A DNA stretch of 64,000 nt from Nitrobacter hamburgensis X14 (GCF_000013885.1 NC_007964.1:1784001-1848000), one strand, 5' to 3'; positions 1-8,753 are shown, counted from the first letter of the stretch. Numbers and translations are program-made. Notes: a model not told the origin generated them from the sequence alone.

Positions 1-504
1 TTTGTCCGTTTTTGTGATGCCTTCAACATTCCGATCGTGACCTTCGTCGATGTGCCGGGTTTTTTGCCGGGCACCGCGCAGGAATATGGCGGGCTGATCA
101 AGCACGGCGCGAAACTGTTGTTCGCCTATTCGCAATGCACGGTGCCGCTCGTCACCGTCATCACGCGAAAGGCCTATGGCGGCGCGTTCGACGTGATGGC
201 GTCCAAGGAAATCGGCGCCGACATGAACTACGCCTGGCCGACCGCGCAGATCGCGGTGATGGGCGCCAAGGGCGCGGTGGAAATCATCTTCCGCAGCGAC
301 ATCGGCGACACCGATGCGATCGCCGCGCGCACAAAAGAATACGAGGATCGTTTCCTGTCGCCGTTCATTGCCGCCGAGCGCGGCTACATCGACGATGTGA
401 TTATGCCGCACTCGACCCGCAGGCGCATCGCCCGTGCGCTGGCGATGTTGAGGGACAAGCACGTTGACGCGCCCATGAAGAAGCACGACAATATTCCGTT
501 GTGA
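1..504 (+). CDS. pccB: Acyl-CoA carboxyltransferase beta chain, C-terminal part (propionyl-CoA carboxylase PccB-like), 5' end outside window
   Basis: The reading frame is open from base 1, so the N-terminal two thirds lie upstream of the window; 167 residues are visible. They contain the carboxyltransferase C-terminal subdomain: VDVPGFLPG, a KAYGGAFDVM stretch, and the ending GYIDDVIMPHSTRRRIARAL. In the family this subunit moves the carboxyl group from carboxybiotin to propionyl-CoA (or acetyl-CoA) in the cytoplasm, with a separate biotin-carrying alpha subunit. The C-terminal tail fits PccB better than AccD, but substrate cannot be settled from this part alone. A degenerate copy of the same 3' end may lie at 968-1064. 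Confidence 0.9.
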   Translation, partial: FVRFCDAFNIPIVTFVDVPGFLPGTAQEYGGLIKHGAKLLFAYSQCTVPLVTVITRKAYGGAFDVMASKEIGADMNYAWPTAQIAVMGAKGAVEIIFRSDIGDTDAIAARTKEYEDRFLSPFIAAERGYIDDVIMPHSTRRRIARALAMLRDKHVDAPMKKHDNIPL

Positions 505-611
505 GCGAACGCGACGGAAGATCAGCCTGGAATAATAATGAGAAGCCCGCAAAAGATCCCACGACTTCGATGTTAGCAAACTCGTAAACCCGGATAACCG
601 AGGAGGCGACG

Positions 612-956
612 ATGATGTTCGACTGGAACGAATACAAGAAGCAGCTTTCGGGCAGGATTGGCGAAATTGGAAAGATCAGTCCTTCGATTACGCGGGGATA
701 CTCAGAGATCAGCGGTGCAAGCGCCCAGACAGGAAAGCTTGACGACAAGACCCGCGAACTGATCGCCCTGGCTGTCGCCGTGACCCGGCAGTGCGATGGC
801 TGCATCGCCGTGCATACGGACGCGGCCATCAAGTATGGCGCAACACGCGAGGAAGTCGCGGAAGCGCTTGGGGTCGCCATCGCGATAAATGCGGGGGCTG
901 CGTTGGTTTTTTCCGCAAGAGTGATGGACGCTTACGACGCCATCGCGAAGGCGTAG
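612..956 (+). CDS. Carboxymuconolactone decarboxylase / AhpD-like family protein
   Basis: 114 residues, about the usual length of single-domain AhpD-fold proteins. Residues about 60-68 read CDGCIAVH, the CxxC plus histidine motif used by AhpD-type alkylhydroperoxidases; the following helix (GATREEVAEALGVAIAI) is typical of the family. The CxxC suggests a thiol-dependent peroxidase or disulfide-reductase activity rather than true carboxymuconolactone decarboxylation; substrate unknown. A clear AGGAGG precedes the ATG pair at 612/615. It sits alone between the carboxyltransferase and an NADH dehydrogenase, with no operon partner visible. Confidence 0.85.
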   Translation: MMFDWNEYKKQLSGRIGEIGKISPSITRGYSEISGASAQTGKLDDKTRELIALAVAVTRQCDGCIAVHTDAAIKYGATREEVAEALGVAIAINAGAALVFSARVMDAYDAIAKA

Positions 957-967
957 CAAAAGGCAGC

Positions 968-1064
968 GCCGCCGAGCGCGGCACCATCGACGACGTGCCA
1001 CATGGACTACTTGCCGCACAATCGCCCGTGCCCAGCTCGCACACCCAGACCGAGCAAGAAAAAT
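968..1064 (+). pseudogene. Degenerate fragment resembling the 3' end of the carboxyltransferase gene
   Basis: Bases 968-1000 encode AAERGTIDDV, nearly the same as AAERGYIDDV at 378-408 of the upstream carboxyltransferase gene, and a later stretch (about 1012-1030) repeats the pieces tgccgcac and atcgcccgtgc with a gap between them. The rest is not alignable by eye. This looks like a decayed partial duplication or the scar of a deleted paralogue. Confidence 0.4.
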
Positions 1065-1194
1065 GATGTCGTGAGGAACGCAAGGGTGTTTCTGCCCGTT
1101 GCTGCATTGGGACGCTGATTGGCGCCCCAATGCAGCCCGCAGGCTGCCCAGTTTGGAACAGCGTCTCAGCACGCATTACCGGACTCCGCGCGGC

Positions 1195-2661
1195 ATGGAT
1201 TTTAACCGGAATATCGGTCCTCGCCGGCCTTTTTTCTTTGGCCCTGATCAGACTCAGTCGTCTGGCAGCCGTACGGTAAATCCGCCCCATATCGTCATTG
1301 TCGGCGCGGGCTTCGGTGGACTAGAGGCGGCGAAGGCACTCGCTCGTACACCGGCCGCAGTCACCATCATCGACCGTCAAAACCACCACTGCTTTCAGCC
1401 TCTCCTCTATCAGGTCGCGACTGCTGCACTGTCGCCTGCGGACATTGCCTGGCCAGTGCGATCCATCCTGTCGCGTCAATCCAATGCCCGAGTGGTCATG
1501 GCGGAGGTGAGCGGGATCGACCTTTCGGCCCGGCAGGTGATTACGAATTCGATGCCGCCGCTGCCCTACGACTTCCTTGTCCTCGCTACCGGCGCCATGC
1601 ACTCTTATTTCGGTCACGACGAGTGGGCGCCTTTCGCGCCAGGACTGAAGCGTGTTGAGGATGCCACAGAAATTCGTCGTCGCCTGCTGATCGCGTTCGA
1701 AAAAGCTGAAGTCGCGATTGACGCTCGCGAGCGCCAGGATCTGCTCAGTTTCGTCATTGTAGGAGGCGGTCCCACGGGTATTGAACTGGCTGGAGCGGCG
1801 GCGGAGATAGCTCGCTATGCCCTTGTTCGTGATTTCCGATGCATTGACCCGCGCGCATCGCGAATCGTACTGGTTGAGGCCGGCCCGCGGATTCTTCCAG
1901 CGCTGCCCGAAGCCCTGAGCGCTTATGCCCAAAGTTCGTTGGAACGTATGGGAGTAACGGTACGGACGTCGACGATGGTCACAGCTTGCGACGAGAAGGG
2001 CGTTGTGGTCGCGACCGGAGAGCGCATTCCAGCATTGACGGTCATATGGGCCGCAGGCGTGAAAGCCTCACCTGCGGCGGCGTGGATCAAGGCTGATTGT
2101 GATCGTGCCGGTCACATCAAGGTGAACCCTGACTTATCAATTCCGGATCAACCGAACGTCTTTGCGATCGGGGACACGGCGACGGTTTTCTGGAACGAGC
2201 GCACAGTTCCCGGCATCGCGCCGGCTGCGAAGCAGATGGGCCGATACGTGGGCCAGCTTGTTGCAAGGAGAATAGCTGGCAGGGCTGAGCCTCGAGCGTT
2301 CAATTATCGGCACTATGGTGACTTGGCGACCATAGGACGAAAGTCGGCAGTGGTCTCGATAGGAAGACTTCGGCTCAAGGGATGGATCGCGTGGGTTTTC
2401 TGGAGCGTCGCACACATCTACTTCCTGATCGGGGCTCGTAACCGCCTGAGCGTCGCTTTTGATTGGTTGTGGGATTACCTTACGTTCCAGCGGGGCGCCC
2501 GCCTGATCATTCAAGCCCCGAACTCAACCGCTGCGGTGGAGCGGCGGGGAGGGGGCCATGTCATTGAAACTGCGTCCACCCCAGCGACTTCGCCGGTCGA
2601 TCTCTCCCGCAAGAGAGAGGTGAAAAGCCGGCGAATTCCGCGGAAACGTGAACCGCTTTAG
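1195..2661 (+). CDS. ndh: Type II NADH:quinone oxidoreductase-like FAD/NAD(P)-binding protein
   Basis: About 488 residues from the ATG at 1195; an in-frame TTG at 1099 would add 32 residues without similarity to the family, and neither start has a strong ribosome site. Two Rossmann motifs are visible: the FAD site VGAGFGG near residues 36-42 and the NAD site VGGGPTG near 188-194, followed by FAIGD near residue 325. NHHCFQPLLYQVATAALSP and IGRKSAV are hallmarks of NDH-2. The C-terminal WVFWSVAHIYFLIG is the membrane-associating segment. It would oxidise NADH and reduce quinone at the cytoplasmic face of the inner membrane without pumping protons. Its stop overlaps the stop of convergent bamE by four bases. 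Confidence 0.88.
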   Translation: MDFNRNIGPRRPFFFGPDQTQSSGSRTVNPPHIVIVGAGFGGLEAAKALARTPAAVTIIDRQNHHCFQPLLYQVATAALSPADIAWPVRSILSRQSNARVVMAEVSGIDLSARQVITNSMPPLPYDFLVLATGAMHSYFGHDEWAPFAPGLKRVEDATEIRRRLLIAFEKAEVAIDARERQDLLSFVIVGGGPTGIELAGAAAEIARYALVRDFRCIDPRASRIVLVEAGPRILPALPEALSAYAQSSLERMGVTVRTSTMVTACDEKGVVVATGERIPALTVIWAAGVKASPAAAWIKADCDRAGHIKVNPDLSIPDQPNVFAIGDTATVFWNERTVPGIAPAAKQMGRYVGQLVARRIAGRAEPRAFNYRHYGDLATIGRKSAVVSIGRLRLKGWIAWVFWSVAHIYFLIGARNRLSVAFDWLWDYLTFQRGARLIIQAPNSTAAVERRGGGHVIETASTPATSPVDLSRKREVKSRRIPRKREPL

Positions 2662-3146
2662 TTGAAGCTCAGCAGCTTAAACAGCGGCGAGAGATAGCTT
2701 ATCTCTTGGCCCGAAGTCGGCGTGGTGCGGCTGATGAAGTCGAAGATCTTGCCGTCCTTCAGTCCGTAGTTGGCGAGCCGGATCACCTGGCGGTTCTGGT
2801 CGAAATAGATCGCGATCACGCGCTGATCGGTGACTTGCTGATGCATGAACGCAACCTTCCGCTCGGACCGTTGCGAAATGTAATAAAAGACTTCGCCGTT
2901 CAGCGTCGCGACCGTGGACGGAGTCCCCATCACGATCAGCACCTGATCCTGACTGGCCCCGATCTGGATTTGCTCGAGCGCGCCGGGAGGCAGGATGTAG
3001 CCCTTCTGGAATGTCTCACCGGTGCAGCCGGCCATGGCCGCACATACCAGCGCGGCTGCGAGCGTCGCGCGCAGGCGATGCCATCGCGGCGCCGCGCTTC
3101 CGCGTGCTGTCTTCGGGGCCGAAATCGTCAGGGCCGAAATCGTCAT
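2658..3146 (-). CDS. bamE: Outer membrane assembly lipoprotein BamE (SmpA/OmlA family)
   Basis: About 162 residues from the start chosen at 3146 (MTISAL...); a further ATG at 3200 is possible but would leave little room for the divergent promoter. A signal sequence ends in the lipobox AAMAGC, so the mature protein starts at the cysteine as an outer-membrane lipoprotein. The core IQIGASQDQVLIVMGTPS followed by GEVFYYISQRSER is the BamE fold. In the family it is an accessory of the BamA beta-barrel insertion machine, facing the periplasm. It is divergent from the cytochrome bc1 chaperone gene, an arrangement I recall as common in Rhizobiales. Confidence 0.9.
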   Translation of the reverse strand: MTISALTISAPKTARGSAAPRWHRLRATLAAALVCAAMAGCTGETFQKGYILPPGALEQIQIGASQDQVLIVMGTPSTVATLNGEVFYYISQRSERKVAFMHQQVTDQRVIAIYFDQNRQVIRLANYGLKDGKIFDFISRTTPTSGQEISYLSPLFKLLSFN

Positions 3147-3253
3147 GTCGAGGCTGACCTCATCCTCTTGCATCGCGCGAGCGGTTGACGTACCCGGCAA
3201 CGGTCTCCGATTGCAACAATCGGAAGTCCTGCGGGCTGTCTTTCGGAACCCAC

Positions 3254-3793
3254 ATGCTCTGGCCGTTCAGTCGCTTCAGAAAACAACCCCGCGCTCCGTC
3301 GCGCTGCACCATTGAAGCCATCTATGGCATGATCGTGGCGCAAGCGCGAGAGCCCTTGTTTTATCGGGCCTTAGGCGTGCCGGACACGGTCGATGGCCGC
3401 TTTGATATGGTTCTGCTGCACTTGTGGATGGTCCTTCGGCGACTGAAGCCGGGACACGGCGATGGACTTTGGCAAGCGCTGTTCGATCATTTCTGCAGCG
3501 ACATGGACGCCAATCTGCGCGAAATGGGCGTCGGCGACCTGTCCGTTCCGAAGCGCATGCGGGCGTTCGGGGAAGCCTTCTACGGCCGCTCGACGGCCTA
3601 CGATCGGGCTCTTGCCGAGGGACAGGAGCCGCTGGCGCAGGCGCTCGACAAGAATATCTATAATGGCCGGGACATCGAAAAAGCGCGGCGACTTGCCGCC
3701 TATACCGCGGACGCGATAGCCACGCTCGCTGGTAGCGACGAGGCGACCTTGAGCGCAGGGTTGCGTTTTCCCGACCCCGCGCAACGGAGATGA
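3254..3793 (+). CDS. Ubiquinol-cytochrome c chaperone (CBP3/UQCC1 family)
   Basis: 179 residues from the ATG at 3254 (MLWPFSRFRK); a longer in-frame start at 3185 would overlap the bamE promoter region. The segment from about residue 20 to 150, with IYGMIVAQAREPLFYRALGVPDTV-like family sequence and DMVLLHLWMVLRRL, matches the CBP3 chaperone domain. Eukaryotic CBP3 assists cytochrome b translation and assembly of the bc1 complex; the bacterial protein is inferred to help bc1 assembly. Its stop overlaps the ATG of the downstream DUF177 gene (ATGA at 3790), suggesting translational coupling. Confidence 0.85.
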   Translation: MLWPFSRFRKQPRAPSRCTIEAIYGMIVAQAREPLFYRALGVPDTVDGRFDMVLLHLWMVLRRLKPGHGDGLWQALFDHFCSDMDANLREMGVGDLSVPKRMRAFGEAFYGRSTAYDRALAEGQEPLAQALDKNIYNGRDIEKARRLAAYTADAIATLAGSDEATLSAGLRFPDPAQRR

Positions 3794-4401
3794 AAGAGCA
3801 GGGCATGACCGCCAAGGACAGGCCGGACACGATCGCAAATCCCTGGAGCGTGCGGGTCGTTGCGGCGCAGATACCGGAAACGGGCCTTCATCGCGACATC
3901 GAGGCCGACGACGCCGCGCGCGTGGCGCTGGCGAAGATCGCCGGTTTGCGCGCCATCGAATCGGCCCGCGCATCGTTCGATCTGACGCCCGGCCGCGATA
4001 ACAGCGTGCATGTGCGGGGCAGGGTATCGGCGCGTGTCGGGCAGACCTGCGTGGTGTCCCTCGATCCGATCGAGAGCGACATCGTCGAGGACATCGACCT
4101 CGTCTTCGTACCGGAGAGTCAGGTCCGCGAACTCGCGGACACCGTCAATAACAATGATGACAACGATGCGGGCCGCGACATTCCGGATGCGCTTGAGCCC
4201 ATCGTCAATGGTGTCATCGATCTCGGGCGGCTGGCGACCGACGCATTGTTTCTGGGGATCGACCCTTATCCGCGGAAACCCGATGCCGTTTTCGCCCCGC
4301 CCGCCAGCGTGGCAGACCCCGAGGATCATCCCTTCGCCGGCCTGAAAGCACTGAAAATCGATCCGAATTCTCCGCGCGGCAAGAAGCCTGTGCAGGATTG
4401 A
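3790..4401 (+). CDS. DUF177 (YceD family) protein
   Basis: 203 residues. Family features are the central beta-rich part with CVVSLDPIESDIVEDIDLVFVP near residues 90-110 and the C-terminal DPNSPRGKKP. YceD proteins are linked to ribosomal large-subunit assembly; the gene usually precedes rpmF (L32) and plsX. Here rpmF is missing and plsX follows after 272 bases. The ATG overlaps the stop of the preceding chaperone gene. Confidence 0.85.
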   Translation: MKEQGMTAKDRPDTIANPWSVRVVAAQIPETGLHRDIEADDAARVALAKIAGLRAIESARASFDLTPGRDNSVHVRGRVSARVGQTCVVSLDPIESDIVEDIDLVFVPESQVRELADTVNNNDDNDAGRDIPDALEPIVNGVIDLGRLATDALFLGIDPYPRKPDAVFAPPASVADPEDHPFAGLKALKIDPNSPRGKKPVQD

Positions 4402-4673
4402 GGTGCGAAGCGCCGGATGTTATCTTTCAGAAGTTTGATGGCAAATTATTGAAAATAAAGGAATTTCGTATGATTCTCGACGCTTGTTTTTGAGTTGCAT
4501 GGCTGCGGGATTCCGCGGGGTCGGGAGGTTGTATCAAGGCCGGGACACGCTATTGTCGCGGCCGGGCCGATGAAGCGCCGCTCCGCCGTTCGCCACTGCC
4601 ACTGGGGTGGCGATCCTTCCGTTTGCGGCCGGGCGCTTCAGGGCTGCACGAGATCAGGGTTTCCGGGACTTCC

Positions 4674-5738
4674 ATGCCGCAAAAGGTTCGAATCGCGCTT
4701 GACGCCATGGGGGGCGACATCGGCGCATCGGTGGTCATTCCGGGCGCCGTGATTTCCCTGAACCGTCATCCCGACACCGAGTTTCTGCTTTACGGCGACC
4801 GCACCCTGATCGAAGCGCAACTCGCCGCTCACCCGGCGATGAAGGCGGTCTCTCGCGTTGTCCACACCGACGTCGCCGTCGCCATGCACGATAAACCCAG
4901 CCAGGCGCTGCGCCGCGGCCGCAAGACCTCCTCGATGTGGCTTGCGATCGATGCGGTGAAGAAAGGCGAGGCCGACGTTGCGGTGTCCGCCGGCAATACC
5001 GGCGCGCTGATGGCGATGGCGCGGTTCAACCTGCGGACGCTGCCCGGCATCGACCGCCCGGCGATCGCTGGGGTATGGCCGACCATGCGCGGCGATTCCG
5101 TGGTGCTCGACCTCGGCGCCACGATCGGCGGCGATGCGCACCATCTGATGGCGCTGGCGATCATGGGCAGCGCCATGGCGCGTGTTTTGTTCGGTCTAGA
5201 GCGGCCGACGGTCGGTCTCCTCAATATCGGCGTCGAGGAAATCAAGGGCGGGGAGGAAATCCGCGAAGCCGCGGAATTGCTGCGGGCGATGGATCTGCCG
5301 CAGCTCGAATTCATCGGTTTCGTTGAAGGCGACGGTATCGGCAAGGGGGCCGCCGACGTCATTGTCAGCGAGGGTTTCAGCGGCAATATCGCGCTGAAGG
5401 CGGCCGAGGGAACCGCGCGGCAATTCGCCCAATATCTACGCGGCGCGATGTCGCGCACCCTGCTATCGCGGATCGGCTATCTGTTTGCGCGGGGCGCCTT
5501 CAAGGCGCTGCGCGACAAGATGGACCCCCGCAAGTCCAATGGCGGCGTGTTCCTCGGACTTAACGGGATCGTGGTCAAGAGTCACGGTGGAACCGACGCC
5601 GAAGGCTTTGCTTACGCGGTCGATGTTGGCTATGAGATGGTCCGCTACGATCTCCTGACCAAGATCAACCAAACGCTCAACCGCCACGGCCACACCACCC
5701 TTGCTTCGGCGTCGGCAGTGCAGGAGGCCCTCTCTTGA
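4674..5738 (+). CDS. plsX: Phosphate acyltransferase PlsX
   Basis: 354 residues from the ATG at 4674 (MPQKVRIALDAMGGD), the normal family start and length; an upstream in-frame TTG at 4623 is not needed. The N-terminal ALDAMGGD motif, the AVSAGNTGALMA segment and the ending KSHGGTDAEGFAYAV are diagnostic. PlsX converts acyl-ACP and phosphate to acyl-phosphate, the substrate of PlsY in phospholipid synthesis, as a peripheral membrane enzyme. Its TGA overlaps the TTG start of fabH, so both are probably co-translated. Confidence 0.96.
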   Translation: MPQKVRIALDAMGGDIGASVVIPGAVISLNRHPDTEFLLYGDRTLIEAQLAAHPAMKAVSRVVHTDVAVAMHDKPSQALRRGRKTSSMWLAIDAVKKGEADVAVSAGNTGALMAMARFNLRTLPGIDRPAIAGVWPTMRGDSVVLDLGATIGGDAHHLMALAIMGSAMARVLFGLERPTVGLLNIGVEEIKGGEEIREAAELLRAMDLPQLEFIGFVEGDGIGKGAADVIVSEGFSGNIALKAAEGTARQFAQYLRGAMSRTLLSRIGYLFARGAFKALRDKMDPRKSNGGVFLGLNGIVVKSHGGTDAEGFAYAVDVGYEMVRYDLLTKINQTLNRHGHTTLASASAVQEALS

Positions 5739-6712
5739 CTGCGATACGTTCGGTCGTGCTCGGCTGCGGCTCCTACCTGCCGCAAAGAATACTGACCAAT
5801 GCCGAACTGGCCACCAAGGTCGATACCTCGGACGAGTGGATCGTCCAGCGCACCGGCATCCGTCAGCGTCATATTGCCGCCGAGGGAGAGTTCACGTCGC
5901 ATCTCGCACTCCATGCGGCGAAGGCTGCGCTTGCTCATGCCGGCATCGACGCACAATCGATCGACCTGATCGTGCTGGCGACGTCGACGCCGGACAACAC
6001 GTTTCCGGCGACGGCGGTCGCGGTTCAGGCCGGACTCGGCATCGATCACGGCGCGGCCTTCGATCTCCAGGCGGTCTGTTCCGGGTTCGTGTTTGCGCTG
6101 GCCACCGCCGACAATTTCCTGCGTACGGGCGCGTTCAAGCGCGCACTGGTGATCGGCGCTGAAACCTTCTCGCGCATCCTGGATTGGACCGATCGCGCGA
6201 CCTGTGTGCTGTTCGGCGACGGGGCCGGCGCGGTCGTGCTGGAAGCTCAGGAGCAGCCCGGCGAGCCCTCGGATCGCGGGATTCTGACGACACATCTGCG
6301 CTCGGATGGCCGTCATCAATCGAAGCTTTATGTCGACGGTGGACCTTCCTCGACCCGGACCGTGGGTTATATCCGGATGGAAGGCCGCGAGGTGTTCAAG
6401 CACGCCGTCGGCATGATTACAGACGTCATCGTCGACGCATTCGATGCGTCGGGCACGAGTGCGGACGATATCGACTGGTTCGTTCCGCATCAGGCCAACA
6501 AGCGAATTATCGATGCGTCGGCCCACAAACTGCATATTGCGCCGGAGAAAGTCGTGCTGACGGTCGATCGCCACGGCAACACCTCCGCGGCATCGATTCC
6601 GTTGGCGTTGTCGGTCGCTGTCGCGGACGGACGCATCAAAAGAGGCGATCTGGTATTGCTGGAAGCGATGGGCGGAGGCTTCACCTGGGGCTCTGCGCTC
6701 CTGCGCTGGTAA
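5735..6712 (+). CDS. fabH: 3-oxoacyl-[acyl-carrier-protein] synthase III (FabH)
   Basis: 325 residues. The start is a TTG at 5735 whose last bases overlap the plsX stop, with CAGGAGG eight bases upstream. The catalytic triad is visible: Cys in LQAVCSGFVFA, His in FVPHQANKRI and Asn in RHGNTSAAS. FabH condenses acetyl-CoA with malonyl-ACP to start type II fatty-acid synthesis. The plsX-fabH pair links phospholipid initiation to fatty-acid initiation, and ihfA follows downstream. Confidence 0.96.
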   Translation: MTAIRSVVLGCGSYLPQRILTNAELATKVDTSDEWIVQRTGIRQRHIAAEGEFTSHLALHAAKAALAHAGIDAQSIDLIVLATSTPDNTFPATAVAVQAGLGIDHGAAFDLQAVCSGFVFALATADNFLRTGAFKRALVIGAETFSRILDWTDRATCVLFGDGAGAVVLEAQEQPGEPSDRGILTTHLRSDGRHQSKLYVDGGPSSTRTVGYIRMEGREVFKHAVGMITDVIVDAFDASGTSADDIDWFVPHQANKRIIDASAHKLHIAPEKVVLTVDRHGNTSAASIPLALSVAVADGRIKRGDLVLLEAMGGGFTWGSALLRW

Positions 6713-6843
6713 GGGTTGAATCAAAATATCCACCGGAAATTGCCGCCATCTATTATGCGAAAGCATGATGTGATAGGTTGACCGGGGGGCGTTAAACTCT
6801 TAATTTCAGTTATGAATTGTTCGCCGGGAGCTTGGGGCAAGCG

Positions 6844-7176
6844 ATGACCGGAAGCGGAAAAACAGTCACTCGTGTCGATCTCTGCGAAGCCGTCTACAAA
6901 AAGGTGGGACTGTCGCGGACCGAGTCGTCCGCGTTCGTGGAGCTCGTTCTCAAGGAGATCACCGACTGCCTGGAGAAGGGCGAGACGGTGAAGTTGTCGT
7001 CGTTCGGGTCGTTCATGGTGCGCAAGAAAGGCCAGCGTATCGGCCGCAATCCCAAGACCGGCACGGAGGTTCCGATCTCTCCGCGTCGCGTGATGGTATT
7101 CAAGCCGTCGGCTATTCTGAAGCAGCGGATCAACGGTAACAGCAACGGCAACGGCGCCGACACCAAGGCTGACTAG
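6844..7176 (+). CDS. ihfA: Integration host factor alpha subunit
   Basis: 110 residues from the ATG at 6844. It has the HU/IHF fold, with the beta-arm IGRNPKTGTEVPIS and the KPSAILKQRIN helix; the N-terminal VTRVDLCEAVYKKVGLS is typical of IHF alpha. With the beta subunit it bends DNA at specific sites, affecting transcription, replication and phage integration. It also matters for the tRNA-linked island nearby, because lambda-type integrases usually need IHF. The C-terminal Asn/Gly-rich tail is a family extension. An in-frame start at 6817 is possible but lacks similarity. Confidence 0.95.
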   Translation: MTGSGKTVTRVDLCEAVYKKVGLSRTESSAFVELVLKEITDCLEKGETVKLSSFGSFMVRKKGQRIGRNPKTGTEVPISPRRVMVFKPSAILKQRINGNSNGNGADTKAD

Positions 7177-7190
7177 GCTAGAGCGTTTTC

Positions 7191-7281
7191 GAGCGAAGTG
7201 GGTACCGGTTCGCGTGAAGAAAACGCGTCAAATCGAATCATAGAGCCTCGCTTCTGATTCCGTCAGAAGCAAAAAGGCTCT
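7191..7281 (+). repeat. Dispersed intergenic repeat, copy 1
   Basis: Begins gagcgttttcgagcgaag, contains accggttcgcg, gaaaacgcgtcaaatc and the small hairpin gcttctgattccgtcagaagc, and ends ggctc. The same arrangement recurs at 61088-61211 and, inverted, at 31715-31838 and (decayed) 7985-8058. It lies between ihfA and the MerR gene. Confidence 0.8.
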
Positions 7282-7321
7282 AGTCCGGTGTTCGGTACAC
7301 GACTGGCAGAGGAGCGAGCAT

Positions 7322-7909
7322 TTGGACAAAGCACCGGATGCCTTCCGGACCATTAGCGAGGTCGCTGCCGATCTCGATGTTCCCCAGCATGTCCTGCGGT
7401 TCTGGGAAACCCGGTTTGCGCAGATCAAGCCGATGAAACGAAGCGGCGGGCGACGCTACTATCGCCCGGACGACGTCGATTTGCTGCGCGGCATCCGCCA
7501 TCTGCTTTACAGCGAAGGTTATACGATCCGCGGCGTGCAACGGATTTTGAAAGAGCACGGCATCAAATCGGTGCAGGGCCTGACTGAGGGGTCGTCCGCC
7601 GCGGCCTTCGGCGCCATCGAGGACGACATCCGTAATACCCTCGGCGCGGTCGATGACGACGATGCACCCGGCTATGAGGCCGAGGACGCCGAGGACGATG
7701 AGGATGCCGGCGACAGCTTGCCCCGCGCGCGGGAGCCGGGCGAGCATAAACCGCTGCGGCACGATCTCGATGACGTGCTGTGGTCCGGTCCCGACAGCGC
7801 GGCGATCCCTGGCGTGGGCAACGCTGTCGACCTTGCGAAGCTCAAGGATGTATTGGCCGAGCTCGTCGCCTGTAGGCAACTGCTGGACAGCGCGCTCGCG
7901 GACGGCTGA
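7322..7909 (+). CDS. MerR family transcriptional regulator
   Basis: 195 residues, with a TTG start at 7322. The N-terminal winged-helix reads FRTISEVAADLDVPQHVLRFWETRF, then RRYYRPDDVDLLRGIRHLLYSEGYTIRGVQ, the MerR DNA-binding signature. The C-terminal half is acidic (EDAEDDEDAGD) and has no obvious metal-binding cysteines, so a metal sensor is unlikely. The gene is conserved beside ihfA and a tRNA-Pro in Bradyrhizobium relatives, as I recall; its target is unknown. Confidence 0.88.
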   Translation: MDKAPDAFRTISEVAADLDVPQHVLRFWETRFAQIKPMKRSGGRRYYRPDDVDLLRGIRHLLYSEGYTIRGVQRILKEHGIKSVQGLTEGSSAAAFGAIEDDIRNTLGAVDDDDAPGYEAEDAEDDEDAGDSLPRAREPGEHKPLRHDLDDVLWSGPDSAAIPGVGNAVDLAKLKDVLAELVACRQLLDSALADG

Positions 7910-7984
7910 CGGGTTCCGGGGCTCGCGTTTCAGGGTCGTTCACGCGGCTGCCGCGGGGCTTCTTGCGCCGTCGCGTGAACGCGG

Positions 7985-8058
7985 CTAGAGCTACCTTCGG
8001 CTTTTTGTTTTGACGTGTTTTCTTTGGGCGACCGGTATCACTTCGCTTGAAAACGCTA
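7985..8058 (-). repeat. Dispersed intergenic repeat, decayed inverted copy
   Basis: Reads as an inverted, eroded version of the 7191-7281 element: gagctaccttcggctttt, tttgacgtgttttct, gaccggtatc and cgcttgaaaacgct occur in the expected order. It directly precedes the tRNA-Pro promoter. Confidence 0.6.
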
Positions 8059-8062
8059 TAAT
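8057..8062 (+). promoter_or_regulatory. Probable -10 box of the tRNA-Pro promoter
   Basis: A perfect TATAAT 20 bases before the tRNA. The -35 element is not clear because the upstream sequence is the decayed repeat. Confidence 0.45.
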
Positions 8063-8082
8063 GGAACGGGGCCGTAACGGCA

Positions 8083-8160
8083 CGGAGCGTAGCGCAGCCC
8101 GGTTAGCGCACTAGTCTGGGAGACTAGGGGTCGGAGGTTCAAATCCTCTCGCTCCGACCA
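8083..8160 (+). tRNA. tRNA-Pro (anticodon GGG), with encoded CCA
   Basis: Acceptor arms CGGAGCG and CGCTCCG pair perfectly, the anticodon stem-loop is CTAGT CTGGGAG ACTAG giving anticodon GGG, the T arm is GGAGG TTCAAAT CCTCT, and CCA is encoded. The 3' 47 bases are repeated at 19284-19330, so this gene served as the integration site of the island to its right and stayed complete. Confidence 0.97.
8114..8160 (+). repeat. attL of the island (tRNA-Pro 3' half)
   Basis: Forty-seven bases identical to 19284-19330 except one position in the T loop region (ggaggttc here, ggaggctc at the other end). Confidence 0.9.
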
Positions 8161-8753
8161 ACAAAATCAATAGCTTAGATAGAATTTGCGTCACCGCTGC
8201 TAGACGTTTTCCGCGTCGAGGTGTGGTCTGGGGTGTAGGTATTCATCCGTTACCATCCGTTGCTATCCGTTATCATCCGTTGCCACCCGTTACAGGGAAG
8301 ATGCTGTCGCCCCACCGGGAAATGCGGAATTGTTGGCCGCATAGAGAATCATGCGCGCGCGATTCGTGCGGGTCGAGGTATGATTGGACGGTCTAGCGGT
8401 GACGCTGCTTTAGCGCACCATTCGTCAGCATCTCAGTCGGCAGTCCCTTGCCGGACGCCTCGGCTCCGAAAGATCACCGGAAAAACCATGCGACGATCCG
8501 TCATCATGGCGCTGCTCGTTGGCTCTTCACCGCCCGGCGGCGTCCTTAACCGCGAACCGCTCGTATCAAGCCTAATTCCAAAGCCCCATCGCGGCTTCAT
8601 CGGCTAAGGCTATCCGCCGCCTCGTAGAGATCGGGCTGAGGGCGAGGATCGGATTCAGCGCTACAGGAAACTCGCTTCCGATACCGGTTGGCCACTTGCA
8701 CGGGGAAAGTCGCCGGTCAATCGTGGGCCGTCAAACCGCTGCGGGAGAGGACC
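8161..8753. other. Left-end noncoding stretch of the island
   Basis: 593 bases with no convincing gene. It holds the five tandem 10-base repeats at 8244-8293; the rest has one weak open frame (8260-8607) with no recognisable protein. Confidence 0.6.
8244..8293 (+). repeat. Five tandem 10-bp repeats, candidate arm-type integrase sites
   Basis: Units are catccgttac, catccgttgc, tatccgttat, catccgttgc and cacccgttac, 84 bases inside attL. Related units stand near attR at 19225-19257, including a perfect inverted gtaacggatg. Tandem repeats at this place in tRNA-linked elements are commonly arm sites bound by the integrase N-terminal domain; that role is inferred. Confidence 0.65.

Noticed and set aside
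8244..8293. Tandem 10-bp repeats considered as a CRISPR array
   Set aside because: Units are contiguous with no spacers and are far shorter than CRISPR repeats; no cas genes occur in the window.
8260..8607. 115-codon open frame at the left end of the island
   Set aside because: It begins inside the tandem repeat array, has no family motif and an unlikely composition.
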